This document shows positions 16,282 to 25,961 of a stretch of 60,608 nucleotides of DNA, one piece after another. Each line of letters opens with the position of its first letter. Positions within the stretch are counted from its first letter, which is position 1. Location of the stretch: positions 1 through 60,608 of the forward strand of contig NZ_JALCYY010000032.1 in assembly GCF_022690685.1 (NCBI RefSeq). The letters are read 5' to 3'. The position numbers and the translations under genes were made by a program. This DNA comes from Anaeromyxobacter terrae (GTDB taxonomy: Bacteria; Myxococcota; Myxococcia; Myxococcales; Anaeromyxobacteraceae). The notes under the pieces are model-generated. The model worked only from the letters and a program-made list of their open reading frames with translations. It did no database searches and was not told the origin of the DNA.

Positions 16282-17805
16282 ATGAGATCGCACCTCCTCG
16301 CCGCCGGCGCCGTCGTGCTCGCCCTCGCAGGCTGCCCCGAGCAGCGGGCCGCCGCGGCGAAGCCGCCGCGCCCGCCCCGGGGCGAGCTCGCGGCCGGCGC
16401 CGCGGCGCTGCCGGACGCGCTCAGCGTCCCGCGGCCGCCCGGCCCGGAGTGGTTCGGCCTGTACCTCGTCGGCAAGAAGGCCGGCTTCACGAAGGTCCAC
16501 CTCTCGCGCGAGCTGCGCGACGGCAAGGACGTCCTCGTCGGCCGCAGCGAGACGCTCGTGCGCGCGAACGTCGGCGGCAAGACGGTCGAGCGCCGGCAGG
16601 AGGAGGAGCGCGTCTACGAGGCGCGGCACCAGGGGCCGCTCGTGGCGGTCCGCGCGGTGTGGGCGGGCGACGGCGGCGATCGTATGGTGTCCGGGACCTG
16701 CGCGCGCGCGGTGTGCAAGCTCGTCGAGGAGACCCCGGCCGGCCGGCAGGAGCGCACCGTCGAGGGGGTCACCGAGACGGCCGAGCTCGCGGACGGAGTG
16801 AGGCTCGCGGCGGCGCGGCGTGGGACCGTGCGCGGCAAGCAGCTCGACCTCGAGAAGCTGCGCGTGAAGGACATGCAGGACGTCTTCCTCCGGCGGGAGA
16901 CCATCGCGGGCGGCGGCGTCCAGGAAGAGGTGTCGGTCGTCGCGGAGTCCGAGGCGGGCGACCGGCTCGCGGCGGAGTACCGCGTCGCGGACGACGGGCG
17001 CGTGGTGGAGATCCGGCTGGGCGAGGCGATCGTGGCCCGGCCCGAGGCGGAGCAGACCGCTCGCAGCCTCGACCAGGTGGATCTCTTCGCGCTCGCGCGC
17101 GTCCCGCTCCCGCGCCCGCTGTCGCGCGCCGTCCCGGCGACGATCGTCTACCGGGTCGCCGGGCTGCCGCCCTCGTTCCAGAAGGGCGACGCGCGCCAGC
17201 GCTTCGGGCGCGACCGCGCTGGCGAGACGCTGCTCACGGTGTCGGTGCGCCAGCCGCTCGCCGCCGACCCGAGGAAGGACACCCCGCTCGCCCGGGCTGC
17301 CCAGGGCGCGAGCGCCGACGACCTCGCGCCGTCGCCGCAGGCCGACTCCGACGAGCCGGCGATCGCGGCGCTGGCGAAGAAGCTCGCGGGCAACGCGCCC
17401 GGGGCGTACGCGGCGGCCCAGCTCCTCGCGGACGACGTGTACCGCCGGCTCGAGAAGGCGTACGGCGCGAGTCACGACCGCGCGAGCGACGTGCTCGCCG
17501 CCGGCCGCGGCGACTGCACCGAGCACAGCGTGCTCATGGTCGCGCTCGCGCGCGCGCTCGGGATCCCCGCGCGCGCGGTGCACGGGCTCGTCTATGCGCG
17601 CTACGAGGACGGGCAGGACGCGCTCTACTGGCACGCCTGGGTCGAGGTGCGGAGCGCGGGCGAGTGGATCGCGATGGATCCCACCTTCGGCCAGCCGGTC
17701 GCCGACGCGACGCACGTCGCGCTCGGGGTAGGGACCCAGGTCGACACGGTCGGGCTGCTCGGCGCGCTGAAGGTCCTCGGAGTCGAGGTGAAGCCCGGGA
17801 AGTGA
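16282..17805 (+). CDS. Transglutaminase-like lipoprotein
   Basis: 507 residues. The signal peptide ends in LAGC (lipobox). Residues about 30-290 are a beta-rich region of unknown fold, and residues about 370-490 form a transglutaminase-like (papain-fold) domain with the Cys in RGDCTEHSV, His in YWHAWVEV and Asp in MDPTFGQP, a complete triad. Such domains in bacteria act as proteases or amide-forming enzymes in the envelope. The start has AAGGAAGG upstream. The substrate is unknown. Confidence 0.82.
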   Translation: MRSHLLAAGAVVLALAGCPEQRAAAAKPPRPPRGELAAGAAALPDALSVPRPPGPEWFGLYLVGKKAGFTKVHLSRELRDGKDVLVGRSETLVRANVGGKTVERRQEEERVYEARHQGPLVAVRAVWAGDGGDRMVSGTCARAVCKLVEETPAGRQERTVEGVTETAELADGVRLAAARRGTVRGKQLDLEKLRVKDMQDVFLRRETIAGGGVQEEVSVVAESEAGDRLAAEYRVADDGRVVEIRLGEAIVARPEAEQTARSLDQVDLFALARVPLPRPLSRAVPATIVYRVAGLPPSFQKGDARQRFGRDRAGETLLTVSVRQPLAADPRKDTPLARAAQGASADDLAPSPQADSDEPAIAALAKKLAGNAPGAYAAAQLLADDVYRRLEKAYGASHDRASDVLAAGRGDCTEHSVLMVALARALGIPARAVHGLVYARYEDGQDALYWHAWVEVRSAGEWIAMDPTFGQPVADATHVALGVGTQVDTVGLLGALKVLGVEVKPGK

Positions 17806-17940
17806 CGCCGCTCGCCCGCCCACGCCCGGGCGGGGAGCGCCATGCGCTATCATCCCTCCTCCCTCGCGCGGAAGGCCGCTCATCCCGGGCGCCGCGCCGC
17901 GAACCCCTGGCGCCGCGAGGCCCGAAGGGACGGAGGCCTC

Positions 17941-18354
17941 ATGAACGGGCTCGATCACGTCGCCATCCTCGTCGCCGACCTCGACGCCGCGATCCGGCTG
18001 TACCGTGACGTCTACGGCCTCGAGCTCGCGGAGGTGGAGGAGGTCCCGACCGAGCAGGTGCGGGTCGCGATCTTCGGCCATGGCGCGGGGCGCATCGAGC
18101 TCGTCTCGCCCTCCGGCCCGAACAGCCCCATGGCGAAGGCGATCGAGAAGCGCGGGGAGGGCTTGCACCACGTGTGCCTCGAGGTGCCGGACATCGAGCA
18201 GGCGATGGCGGCGCTCCGCGCGCAGGGCGCGCCCCTGCTGGACGAGAAGCCGCGGCCCGGCGCCGGCGGCTCGAAGGTCGCGTTCGTCCACCCGAAGGGC
18301 AGCCGGGGCGTGCTGGTCGAGTTGAAGCAGGGCGGCGGCGGCGAGCACCGCTGA
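17941..18354 (+). CDS. mce: Methylmalonyl-CoA epimerase
   Basis: 137 residues, a glyoxalase/vicinal-oxygen-chelate fold enzyme that interconverts (R)- and (S)-methylmalonyl-CoA in propionate and branched-chain metabolism. Metal-binding residues are visible in DHVAI (His6), LHHVCLEV and VLVELKQ. The ATG at 17941 follows GGAGG at good spacing; the frame stays open upstream but without homology. Length is exactly typical. The mutase genes are not in this window. Confidence 0.92.
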   Translation: MNGLDHVAILVADLDAAIRLYRDVYGLELAEVEEVPTEQVRVAIFGHGAGRIELVSPSGPNSPMAKAIEKRGEGLHHVCLEVPDIEQAMAALRAQGAPLLDEKPRPGAGGSKVAFVHPKGSRGVLVELKQGGGGEHR

Positions 18355-18538
18355 TCGGCGCACGATCCCGGCCTGCGGCGGGCGTCCTCGCTCCTTGCGC
18401 CTTTCGGCGTACGGCAGCGAGTACGCCCCGGCGCGCCTCGCTGCGGGTGCCCGCCTCGGCTCCGGGCTCCTGCGCCTCGGGTCCGGAGGCTGCACGGCGC
18501 ATCCCCACGGCGCCCGGCGCCGCGCTCCGTCATCGGGG

Positions 18539-18567
18539 TTGACCGACCGCGGGAACGCGTGTTGTAT
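18539..18567 (+). promoter_or_regulatory. Strong sigma70-type promoter of the outer-membrane protein gene
   Basis: TTGACC at 18539-18544, a 17-base spacer, then TTGTAT at 18562-18567. Transcription would begin near 18574, giving a leader of about 35 bases that includes AAGGGG as ribosome-binding site before the ATG at 18609. Confidence 0.65.
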
Positions 18568-18608
18568 CACCGCGTTTCATCCTGCCCTCCTTTCAAGGGG
18601 TCACCTGC

Positions 18609-20492
18609 ATGTCCCGTCTGCTCGCCGCCCTCGCGGCACTCCTCCTCCTCGCCGGCGCGGCGCGCGCGCAGGACGAAAAGAAGCCGGAGGAGACGAAGGG
18701 CGCCGCCAAGCCCGCGACGGACGAGACGAAGGCCGCCGCCAAGCCCGCGACGGACCTTCCGCCGGAGACGAAGGCCGCCATCCAGCGCGAGGTCGAGCGG
18801 ATGAAGGAGGACCTCCGCGACGAGGTCCGCGCCGAGATCCAGGGCGCCCAGTCGGCGGCGGAGTTCATGGGCACGGTCGCGGAGGGGCCGAAGCTCGAGT
18901 TCTTCGAGCTCGATGGCTACTACCGCGTGCGCGGGCAGCTCACCGACGATCTCGGCCTCGGCCGCGCCGCGGACGCCTCGGGCCACTACCTCTACCCGGT
19001 CCCGCTCCTCAACAACCCCGACCCGGCCACGGGGCGGAGGCCCACCCGCGGGACGCTCGCGACCGCGAACATGCGGCTCCGGCTCGAGCCGACGCTGAAC
19101 GTCTCCGAGCTCGTCCGCGTCCGGGCGCAGATCGACATCCTCGACAACTACGTGCTCGGCTCGTCGACGAGCAAGCTCTTCGACGACCCGTACAGCCCGT
19201 ACCCGGCGCAGTTCTACGGCAGCACCCGCCAGCTCTACCCGAACGACCCGACCGCCGATCGCGCCCCGATCCTGCCGAAGCGGGTGTGGGGTGAGGTGCA
19301 GACGCCGGTGGGCCTGCTCAGCTTCGGCCGCATGCCGTCGGAGTGGGGGCTCGGCCTCCTCACGAACGCCGGCGGCGGCGTCGACGAGGACTACGGCGAC
19401 ACCGTCGACCGGCTCCAGTTCGCGCTGCCGCCCGTGCAGACGCCGATCGGCGCGCTCACGCTCGTGCCCATCCTCGACTTCGACGCCGAGGGCGCGCTCC
19501 GCCCGGATCCGCGCTTCGGCGCCGGCATCGGCCAGCCGTTCGACGCCGACTCCTCCGACGACGCCCGCACGTTCGCCCTGAAGGCGGCGCGCGTCGACAC
19601 CGACGACGAGATCCGGCGCAAGCTCGACCGGAACGAGTCCTCGTTCAACTTCGGCGCCTACTACAACTACCGGACGCAGCGGGACTCGATCCCGGTCTGG
19701 GCCCAGGATGGCTTCGGCGCGGAGCTCGACCCGACGGTCGCCGTCGGCCGGCGGCGCAGCTACGGCCACGTCCTCGACCTGTGGGTGCGCGTGCTCACGC
19801 AGCGCTGGCGCATCGAGGCCGAGGCGGCGGGCGTCTACGGCCACATCGGCCAGGCGTTCACGGTCGGGCCGGCCTCCGACACCGACCCGACGCTCACCGT
19901 GAAGCCCATCTCGCGCGTGGACCTCCGCCAGTGGGGCGGCAGCCTCGTCACCGAGTACAAGGCGATCCCGAACAAGGTCACCGTCGGCGGCGAGCTCGGC
20001 GTGGCGAGCGGCGACGACGCGCCCGGCTTCGGCAACATCCCCAGCCGCTTCGCCATCGACGGCTCGCTCCCCGCCTACGGCTCGCTGGAGGGCCCGCAGT
20101 TCAACGGCACCACCGACCGGAGCATCCGCAACTTCCGGTTCAACCCCGCGTACAAGGTCGACCTCATCCTGTTCAGCCGGCTCCTCGGCCAGGTGACGGA
20201 CGCGTGGTACGTGAAGCCGAAGCTGCGCTGGGACATCTTCCCCGGCCTCTCGCTCGACACCCAGCTCGTCTACTCCCAGGCGATCTCCGCGGAGTCGACC
20301 CCCAGCTCGACGGGCCCCGGCAAGGGCTCTCACCCGCTCGGGCTCGAGGGCGACGCCATCGTCACGTACACCTCCGGCGCCGGCTTCCAGGCCTACGCCC
20401 AGTACGGCCTCCTGCAGCCCTTCGACGCGTTCGGCCCGGGCGGCCTCTCCCGCGCCCACCTGCTCGCGTTCGGCCTCGTGGCGAAGTTCTAA
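18609..20492 (+). CDS. Putative outer-membrane beta-barrel protein (myxobacterial TIGR04551-like)
   Basis: 627 residues. Signal peptide with an AARAQ cleavage site, then a short Lys/Glu/Ala-rich section with two similar units (GAAKPATDETK and AAAKPATD), a charged helix (about 52-78), and a long region of alternating beta-strands rich in Tyr, Asp and Gly that closes with AFGLVAKF. The terminal Phe is the usual outer-membrane sorting signal. Features such as FGRMPSEWGLG and GGGVDEDYGDTVDR recall the TIGR04551 family of Myxococcota, but that is from memory and unchecked. It has a good promoter and a strong terminator, so it is probably abundant. Confidence 0.8.
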   Translation: MSRLLAALAALLLLAGAARAQDEKKPEETKGAAKPATDETKAAAKPATDLPPETKAAIQREVERMKEDLRDEVRAEIQGAQSAAEFMGTVAEGPKLEFFELDGYYRVRGQLTDDLGLGRAADASGHYLYPVPLLNNPDPATGRRPTRGTLATANMRLRLEPTLNVSELVRVRAQIDILDNYVLGSSTSKLFDDPYSPYPAQFYGSTRQLYPNDPTADRAPILPKRVWGEVQTPVGLLSFGRMPSEWGLGLLTNAGGGVDEDYGDTVDRLQFALPPVQTPIGALTLVPILDFDAEGALRPDPRFGAGIGQPFDADSSDDARTFALKAARVDTDDEIRRKLDRNESSFNFGAYYNYRTQRDSIPVWAQDGFGAELDPTVAVGRRRSYGHVLDLWVRVLTQRWRIEAEAAGVYGHIGQAFTVGPASDTDPTLTVKPISRVDLRQWGGSLVTEYKAIPNKVTVGGELGVASGDDAPGFGNIPSRFAIDGSLPAYGSLEGPQFNGTTDRSIRNFRFNPAYKVDLILFSRLLGQVTDAWYVKPKLRWDIFPGLSLDTQLVYSQAISAESTPSSTGPGKGSHPLGLEGDAIVTYTSGAGFQAYAQYGLLQPFDAFGPGGLSRAHLLAFGLVAKF

Positions 20493-20544
20493 ACGACAGT
20501 TCGCGATTCGCGACCACCTACGGTGTCGCGAATCGCGCTGTCGT
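20493..20544 (+). terminator. Long hairpin starting at the stop codon; 3'-end hairpin family copy
   Basis: ACGACAG (20493-20499), immediately after TAA, pairs with CTGTCGT (20538-20544). Inside, CGCGATTCGCGAC plus ACC pairs with GGTGTCGCGAATCGCG with one bulged C. About 23 pairs form in total with a short TAC loop. There is no T-run, so it may end or stabilise the transcript. A close relative lies at 35616-35675. Confidence 0.75.
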
Positions 20545-20557
20545 CTAGACAGGTTCT

Positions 20558-20594
20558 GACGGGGGCTGCGCCCCCGCCCCGCCGAGCAGAGCTC
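20558..20594 (+). repeat. GC-rich palindromic 3'-end repeat, copy 3 (short)
   Basis: GACGGGGGCTGCGCCCCCG followed by CCCCGCCGAGCAGAGCTC. It follows the hairpin at 20493 with the same GTTCTGAC junction found in reverse at 35607-35614, so hairpin and repeat travel as one composite unit. The rest of the gap to 20737 holds no gene. Confidence 0.75.
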
Positions 20595-20737
20595 CGCGCG
20601 CCCATGCGCGCATTCGGGTGACGCCCCGCCCCGCCGGCCGGGTCCCGTGCGCCCCCGCGTGGCGGCTTCGCCGCGAACGCGGCGGCGCCCCGGCGGGCTC
20701 GCGTCGTTCGCCGGTAGCCAAAGCCTCGCGGTGCGCG

Positions 20738-21142
20738 CTAGCCCGCGACGACCGTCCGCACCTCGAAGCGCGGCTGGGCCTGGATCGCCTTCTTCACGGC
20801 GCACTGGTCGGCGACCCGGACGAGCGCCTCGCGGTACTTCTCCGGGAAGCTCGGCGGGACCTCGATGTCGAGCTCCACCCGCGCGAGGACGCCGGTCTCC
20901 TCGTCGAAGTGGTTCCGCTGCCGGATCCGGATGCCGTCGGTCGGCAGCTCGCGCTTCTGGCAGAAGCCGGCGACGTAGATCCCCGCGCAGGTGCCGATCG
21001 CCGCGAGGAACAGCCCGAACGGCGCGGGCGCGCTGTCCTCGCCGCCGCTCGACACGGGCTGATCGGTGCGGATCACGTGCTTGCCGATCTGGGTGTCGAC
21101 CTTCTTGTTGCCGGGGAAGGTCACGATCATCTCGCTCGCCAT
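20738..21142 (-). CDS. OsmC/Ohr-family protein
   Basis: 134 residues. OsmC-fold proteins reduce organic hydroperoxides with a reactive Cys pair, or in some subfamilies have unknown roles. Two cysteines in the central helix region (GTCAGIYVAGFCQKR) are close together rather than separated as in classic Ohr, and the N-terminus has the family's strand pattern with APAPFGLFLAAIGTC. This suggests a YhfA-like OsmC subgroup rather than a proven peroxidase. ATG at 21142 is preceded by GGAG. It is divergent from argH. Confidence 0.85.
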   Translation of the reverse strand: MASEMIVTFPGNKKVDTQIGKHVIRTDQPVSSGGEDSAPAPFGLFLAAIGTCAGIYVAGFCQKRELPTDGIRIRQRNHFDEETGVLARVELDIEVPPSFPEKYREALVRVADQCAVKKAIQAQPRFEVRTVVAG

Positions 21143-21252
21143 CGCAGGGGCTCCTCCTCTTTGGCTCGGGTTCGGGATTCCGGGCGCGATGCTCGCCGCG
21201 CTCGCCGGTGTGAGCCAGGGGAAACCGCAGGGATTCCGGGGGGAGTTCGGGT

Positions 21253-22677
21253 GTGCTAGCGTCGCCGGCCCCGATGAGCCCCAAGACGAAGTCGAAGCCC
21301 GTGTCCCGCGCCGCGCTCGCGGGCGAGGCCGATCCGCGCCTCGTCGCGCTCTCCGTCTCGATCCAGGACGACGGCGCGCTCTACGCCGAGGACATCCGCG
21401 GGAGCCAGGCCCACGTGACCATGCTCGCCGAGCAGGGGATCGTCCCGAAGGCGGCGGCGCGCCGCATCGTGGCCGCCCTCGACCAGGTCCGCGCGGAGTT
21501 CGCCGCCGGCAAGATCCGCCTCGACCCGGCCCTCGAGGACGTGCACACCCACGTCGAGCGGCGGCTCGGCGAGCTCGTCGGCGCGGACGCGGGCTACCTC
21601 CACGCCGGCCGCAGCCGGAACGACCAGGTCGCGCTCGACGAGCGGCTCTTCATCGTGGCCGCCTGCGACCGCTGCGACGCCGCGCTCGGGCGCCTCCAGC
21701 GCGCGCTCGTCGCTCGCGGGCGCGAGCACGAGCGCACCATCCTCCCCGGCTACACGCACCTGCAGCGCGCCCAGCCCGTCTCGCTCGCGCACCACCTCCT
21801 CGCCCACGTGGAGGCGTTCGCGCGCGATCGCGATCGGCTCGCCGACGTCCGGCGGCGCGCGGCCGTGTCGCCGCTCGGCTCGGGCGCGCTCGCCGGGACG
21901 ACGCTGCCGATCGATCGCGAGGCCACCGCGCGGGCGCTCGGCCTCGCCGGCGTGACGCAGAACTCGCTCGACGCCGTGTCGGACCGCGACAGCGCGATCG
22001 AGCTCCTCTTCGCGTGCGCCCTCGCGGCGGTGCACCTCTCCCGCGTCGGCGAGGAGATCGTGCTCTGGACGACGAAGGAGTTCGGCTTCATGTCGCTCGC
22101 CGACGCCTTCGCGACCGGCTCGTCGCTCATGCCGCAGAAGAAGAACCCCGACGTGGGCGAGCTCGCGCGCGGCCGCGCCGGGCGGGCGATCGGCGACCTC
22201 GTCGCGCTGCTCGCGATCGTGAAGAGCCTGCCGCTCTCGTACAACCGGGACATGCAGGAGGACAAGCGGCCCCTCATCGGCGGCCCCGACGCCCTCGTCC
22301 TCACCGCCGACGCGGTCGCCGGCGCGATCGAGACCGCCACCTTCCACGCCGATCGGATGGAGGAGGCGCTCGGCTCCGGCGAGGCGCTCGCGACCGACGC
22401 GGCCGAGTACCTCGTCGAGCGCGGCGTGCCGTTCCGCGAAGCGCACGAGGCGGTCGGCAAGGCGGCCGCGTTCTCCTCCGCCGCGGGCCGTCCGCTCGCG
22501 AAGCTCACCGCGGAGGAGTGGAGCCGCTTCCACCCCGCGTTCCAGAAGGACGTGCTTCGCTGCTTCGACGCGCGAAAGAGCCTCGCCCGCCGCGAGCTCC
22601 CCGGCGCTCCGGGGCCGAAGCAGGTGGCGCGCCAGCTCGCGCGCTGGGAGAAGGCGCTCGCGAAGGAGTCGCGGTGA
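21253..22677 (+). CDS. argH: Argininosuccinate lyase
   Basis: Splits argininosuccinate into arginine and fumarate, the last step of arginine synthesis. About 474 residues. The fumarase/aspartase superfamily signature [12 protein letters not shown] is intact, as are HAGRSRNDQ and [15 protein letters not shown] list the GTG at 21253 since GGGGGAG lies 7 bases upstream; ATG 21274 (MSPKTKS) also fits but has no ribosome-binding site. Arginine and lysine genes are combined here: the stop overlaps the next gene, which overlaps lysA. Confidence 0.95.
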   Translation: MLASPAPMSPKTKSKPVSRAALAGEADPRLVALSVSIQDDGALYAEDIRGSQAHVTMLAEQGIVPKAAARRIVAALDQVRAEFAAGKIRLDPALEDVHTHVERRLGELVGADAGYLHAGRSRNDQVALDERLFIVAACDRCDAALGRLQRALVARGREHERTILPGYTHLQRAQPVSLAHHLLAHVEAFARDRDRLADVRRRAAVSPLGSGALAGTTLPIDREATARALGLAGVTQNSLDAVSDRDSAIELLFACALAAVHLSRVGEEIVLWTTKEFGFMSLADAFATGSSLMPQKKNPDVGELARGRAGRAIGDLVALLAIVKSLPLSYNRDMQEDKRPLIGGPDALVLTADAVAGAIETATFHADRMEEALGSGEALATDAAEYLVERGVPFREAHEAVGKAAAFSSAAGRPLAKLTAEEWSRFHPAFQKDVLRCFDARKSLARRELPGAPGPKQVARQLARWEKALAKESR

Positions 22678-22865
22678 GCCGCCTCGTCGCGCTCGCCGCC
22701 ACCGCCCTCCTGGCCGCCTGCGGCGTGAAGGCTCCGCCGCGGCCGCCGGGGGTGGAGCGGGACGAGACCGTCCCGACCTCGACCCCGACCCCGCCCTCGC
22801 CCTCGACCTCGACCTCGACCTCGACCTCGACCTCGGGCGCCCCCGCCCAGCAGCCCTGCCCATGA
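22674..22865 (+). CDS. Small LptM-like lipoprotein
   Basis: A 63-residue lipoprotein whose GTG start overlaps the argH stop (GTGA) and whose stop overlaps the lysA ATG (ATGA). The signal sequence ends in LLAAC, and the mature protein begins [11 protein letters not shown], resembling the CGxKGP start of LptM (YifL), a lipoprotein that assists assembly of the LPS translocon LptD in Enterobacteria. There too the gene lies beside lysine-pathway genes. The rest is a Pro/Ser/Thr-rich tail with a run of TS dipeptides. LptM identity is inferred from the mature N-terminus, size and context. Confidence 0.7.
   Translation: MSRLVALAATALLAACGVKAPPRPPGVERDETVPTSTPTPPSPSTSTSTSTSTSGAPAQQPCP
22801..22835 (+). 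repeat. Hexanucleotide tandem repeat inside the small lipoprotein gene
   Basis: CCTCGA repeated five times plus CCTCG, encoding a run of Ser-Thr dipeptides. Slippage by six bases would change the tail length by two residues without a frameshift. A short run of the complementary hexamer also occurs near 40272-40290 between trpF and trpC. Confidence 0.75.
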
Positions 22866-24130
22866 ACCACTTCCAGCGCAAGAAGGGCGTCCTGCACGCG
22901 GAGGCGATCCCGCTCGAGCGGCTCGCCGAGCGCTACGGCACGCCGCTGTACGTCTACTCGACCGCGACGCTGACGCGGCACTGGAAGGTGCTCAACCGCT
23001 CGCTCGCCGGGATCCGCCACGTCGTCTGCTACGCGGTGAAGGCGAACGCGAACCTCGCGCTCCTCGCGCGCTTCGCGAAGCTCGGCTCCGGGTTCGACAT
23101 CGTGTCTGCCGGTGAGCTGTACCGGGTCCTCAAGGCGGGCGGCGACCCGCGCAAGGTGGTCTTCAGCGGCGTGGGCAAGCGCGACGACGAGATCGCGTTC
23201 GCGCTGGAGTCGGGCGTGCGCGTGCTCAACGTGGAGAGCGCGGGCGAGCTCGCGCGGATCTCGATCGTCGCGCGCCGCATGGGCGTCCGCGCGCCCATCG
23301 CGCTGCGCGTGAACCCGGACGTCGATCCGAAGACCCATCCGTACATCTCGACCGGCCTCCGCGAGAACAAGTTCGGCGTCTCGGTCGAGGAGGCGCGGCG
23401 GCTCTACCCGCTCGCCGCGAAGGACGACGCGCTCCACGTCGTCGGGGTGGCCTCCCATATCGGCTCGCAGATCACGAGCGTGAAGCCGTTCCTCGACGCG
23501 ATCGATCGCGTCCTCGCGCTCGCGCGCGAGCTCGAGAAGCAGGGGATACCGCTGGCGCACCTCGACGTCGGGGGCGGGCTCGGCATCCGCTACAAGGACG
23601 AGGAGCCGCCTCACCCCGACGAGTACGGCGCCGCCATCCGCAAGGCGCTCGCCCCCTGGAAGGGCGAGGTGCTGCTCGAGCCCGGCCGGGTGCTCGTGGG
23701 CAACGCCGGCGTGCTCGTCACCCGCGTGCTCCACGTGAAGCGGAGCGGCCGGAAGACGTTCGTCGTGGTGGACGCCGCCATGAACGACCTCGTGCGCCCC
23801 GCCTTCTACGAGGCGCACCACGACATCGAGCCCGTGGGCCGCCCGCGCGAGGGCGAGCGCGAGATCGTGGCCGACGTGGTGGGCCCCATCTGCGAGTCGT
23901 CCGACTTCCTCGCCCGGAAGCGCCGCATGCCGGAGCCCGTGCCGGGCGACCTCCTCGCCGTCCGCTCCGCCGGCGCCTACGGGTTCGCGATGTCGTCGAA
24001 CTACAACGCGCGCCCCCGGGCAGCCGAGGTGCTCGTCGAGGGCGATCAGGCGTTCCTGGCGCGCCGCCGCGAGACCTACGCGGACCTCGTCCGCGGCGAG
24101 GAGCCGGCCCCCGCGCCCGAGCGGGTATGA
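22862..24130 (+). CDS. lysA: Diaminopimelate decarboxylase
   Basis: PLP enzyme that converts meso-diaminopimelate to lysine. 422 residues. The PLP lysine lies in CYAVKANANLALL, the glycine-rich phosphate contacts in HLDVGGGLGIRY, and the family's EPGR and CESSD segments are present. Tyr in YGFAMSSNYN binds substrate. It starts on the stop of the LptM-like gene, as part of the argH-lptM-lysA transcript, with dapA and dapB just downstream. Confidence 0.97.
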   Translation: MNHFQRKKGVLHAEAIPLERLAERYGTPLYVYSTATLTRHWKVLNRSLAGIRHVVCYAVKANANLALLARFAKLGSGFDIVSAGELYRVLKAGGDPRKVVFSGVGKRDDEIAFALESGVRVLNVESAGELARISIVARRMGVRAPIALRVNPDVDPKTHPYISTGLRENKFGVSVEEARRLYPLAAKDDALHVVGVASHIGSQITSVKPFLDAIDRVLALARELEKQGIPLAHLDVGGGLGIRYKDEEPPHPDEYGAAIRKALAPWKGEVLLEPGRVLVGNAGVLVTRVLHVKRSGRKTFVVVDAAMNDLVRPAFYEAHHDIEPVGRPREGEREIVADVVGPICESSDFLARKRRMPEPVPGDLLAVRSAGAYGFAMSSNYNARPRAAEVLVEGDQAFLARRRETYADLVRGEEPAPAPERV

Positions 24131-24170
24131 GCGGCCGCCCAGGCGCGTGACGCGGGCGCCACCACGCCCG

Positions 24171-24199
24171 TTTCCGCCCCCGACCGGATCGGATACATT
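24171..24199 (+). promoter_or_regulatory. Possible promoter of dapA
   Basis: TTTCCG (24171-24176), 17-base spacer, TACATT (24194-24199), in the 105-base gap between lysA and dapA. The -35 is weak. It would give dapA-dapB a separate start inside the longer cluster. Confidence 0.4.
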
Positions 24200-24235
24200 T
24201 TTCGCCTCCTCTCTCCTCGCCGAGGTCAAAGCCGC

Positions 24236-25123
24236 ATGCCGCGTCTCGAAGGCTCGATGGTGGCCATCGTCACCCCGATGAAGGACGGCGCGGTCGACCT
24301 CCGCGCCCTGCGCGAGCTGACCGAGTGGCAGATCGCGGAGGGCACGGATGGCATCGTGCCCTGCGGCACGACCGGCGAGGGGGCGACGCTCACCCCCGCC
24401 GAGCGCGCCGAGGTCATCCGCGCGGTCGTGGAGGTCGTCCGGGGCCGGGCCCTCGTGATCGCCGGCGCCGGCTCGAACGCTACGCACGAGGCGATCGAGG
24501 GGGTGAAGGCCGCGAAGGCGCTCGGCGCGGACGCCGCCCTCGTCGTCACGCCCTACTACAACAAGCCCACGCCCGAGGGGCTGTACCGGCACTACCAGGC
24601 GATCTGGGACGCGACGCGGTTCCCGGTCATCGCCTACAACGTGCCGAGCCGGACCTCCGTCGACATGGGACCCGAGACCGTGGCGCGCCTCGCGAAGGCC
24701 GGCGCCATCGTCGGCATCAAGGAGGCGACCGCGAGCATGGATCGGCAGGTCCAGCTCGTGGAGCGGATCGGCAAGGACGCGATCGCCTACCTCTCCGGGG
24801 ACGACTTCACCGTGCTGCCCTTCATCGCCTGCGGCGGCCACGGCGTCATCTCGGTCATCTCCAACATCGCGCCGCGCGCGATGAAGGACCTCGTGGTCGC
24901 GGCCCGGGCGGGCGACCTCGCCCGCGCGCTCGACCTGCAGGTCCGGATGGCCGAGCTCAACCGGGCGATGTTCGTCGAGACGAGCCCGGGGCCGGTGAAG
25001 GCGGGGGTGGCGCTCCTCGGGCGGTCGAGCCCCGAGCTCAGGCTCCCGCTCGCGCCCATCTCCGAGGCGAGCCTCGCCCGGGTGCGCGAGGCGATGACGC
25101 GGTTCGGGCTGAAGCTCGCGTGA
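24236..25123 (+). CDS. dapA: 4-hydroxy-tetrahydrodipicolinate synthase
   Basis: Condenses pyruvate with aspartate semialdehyde at the head of the diaminopimelate/lysine pathway. 295 residues, the standard length. Schiff-base Lys162 is in VGIKEAT and Tyr134 in AYNVPSRT; the GTTGEGATL loop of the active site is present at 44-52. It lies 32 bases before dapB and probably shares its transcript. Confidence 0.97.
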   Translation: MPRLEGSMVAIVTPMKDGAVDLRALRELTEWQIAEGTDGIVPCGTTGEGATLTPAERAEVIRAVVEVVRGRALVIAGAGSNATHEAIEGVKAAKALGADAALVVTPYYNKPTPEGLYRHYQAIWDATRFPVIAYNVPSRTSVDMGPETVARLAKAGAIVGIKEATASMDRQVQLVERIGKDAIAYLSGDDFTVLPFIACGGHGVISVISNIAPRAMKDLVVAARAGDLARALDLQVRMAELNRAMFVETSPGPVKAGVALLGRSSPELRLPLAPISEASLARVREAMTRFGLKLA

Positions 25124-25154
25124 GGCGGGGCCCTTGCGGGCGAGAGGAGCAGGA

Positions 25155-25961
25155 ATGGTGAACGTGGTCGTGACCGGCGTCGCCGGGCGGATGGGGACTC
25201 AGATCGTCCGCCTCGTGGCCGGCGACGAGGGGCTGAAGCTCGCCGGCGCGGTGGAGCGGCCCGGGAACGCGGGGCAGGACGCCGGCACCCTCGCCGGGCT
25301 CGCGCCGCTCGGCGTCGCGGTGGCCGACGACCTCGCGAAGGCGCTCGCCGGCGCGGACGTGGTGATCGACTTCACGAGCCACGAGGCGTCGGCGCGCAAC
25401 GCCGAGGTCTGCGCCGAGAAGGGCGTCGCGCTCGTCATCGGCTCGACCGGCTTCACGCCCGAGGCGAAGGCGCGCGTCGCCGCGGCGGCGCGGAAGATCC
25501 CGATCGTCCTCTCGCCCAACATGAGCGTGGGCGTGAACGTGCTCTTCGAGCTCGTGCGCCAGGCCGCGAGGGCGCTCGGCGACGCGTACGACGTCGAGAT
25601 CATGGAGATCCACCACAAGCGGAAGCGCGACGCGCCCTCCGGGACGGCGGTCGCGCTCGGCGAGGTCGCCGCCCAGGCGCTCGAGCGCGATCCCGCCGAC
25701 GCGCTCGCGTACACGCGCCACGGCATCCTCGGCGAGCGCCCGCCCTGGCAGATCGGCATCCAGACCCTGCGCGGCGGCGACGTCGTCGGCGAGCACACGG
25801 TGTTCTTCTGCGGCGAGGGCGAGCGGCTCGAGCTCACCCACCGGGCGACGAGCCGCGAGCAGTTCGCGCGGGGCGCGGTGCGCGCGGCGCGCTGGCTCGC
25901 CGGGCGGCCGGCCGGCCTCTACGACATGGCGGACGTGCTCGGGCTGCGGAGCTCGAAGTGA
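25155..25961 (+). CDS. dapB: 4-hydroxy-tetrahydrodipicolinate reductase
   Basis: NAD(P)H-dependent second step after dapA. 268 residues from ATG 25155, chosen for the GAGGAGCAGGA stretch just upstream; the frame is open a little further to 25134 without homology. The dinucleotide loop is VTGVAGRMG and the catalytic signature [18 protein letters not shown] holds the His pair and Lys. Its TGA overlaps the GTG of the next gene (GTGA). Confidence 0.97.
   Translation: MVNVVVTGVAGRMGTQIVRLVAGDEGLKLAGAVERPGNAGQDAGTLAGLAPLGVAVADDLAKALAGADVVIDFTSHEASARNAEVCAEKGVALVIGSTGFTPEAKARVAAAARKIPIVLSPNMSVGVNVLFELVRQAARALGDAYDVEIMEIHHKRKRDAPSGTAVALGEVAAQALERDPADALAYTRHGILGERPPWQIGIQTLRGGDVVGEHTVFFCGEGERLELTHRATSREQFARGAVRAARWLAGRPAGLYDMADVLGLRSSK

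Noticed and set aside
22801-22835. Phase-variation repeat
   Set aside because: The repeat unit is six bases, so slippage changes length by two residues but cannot switch the frame.
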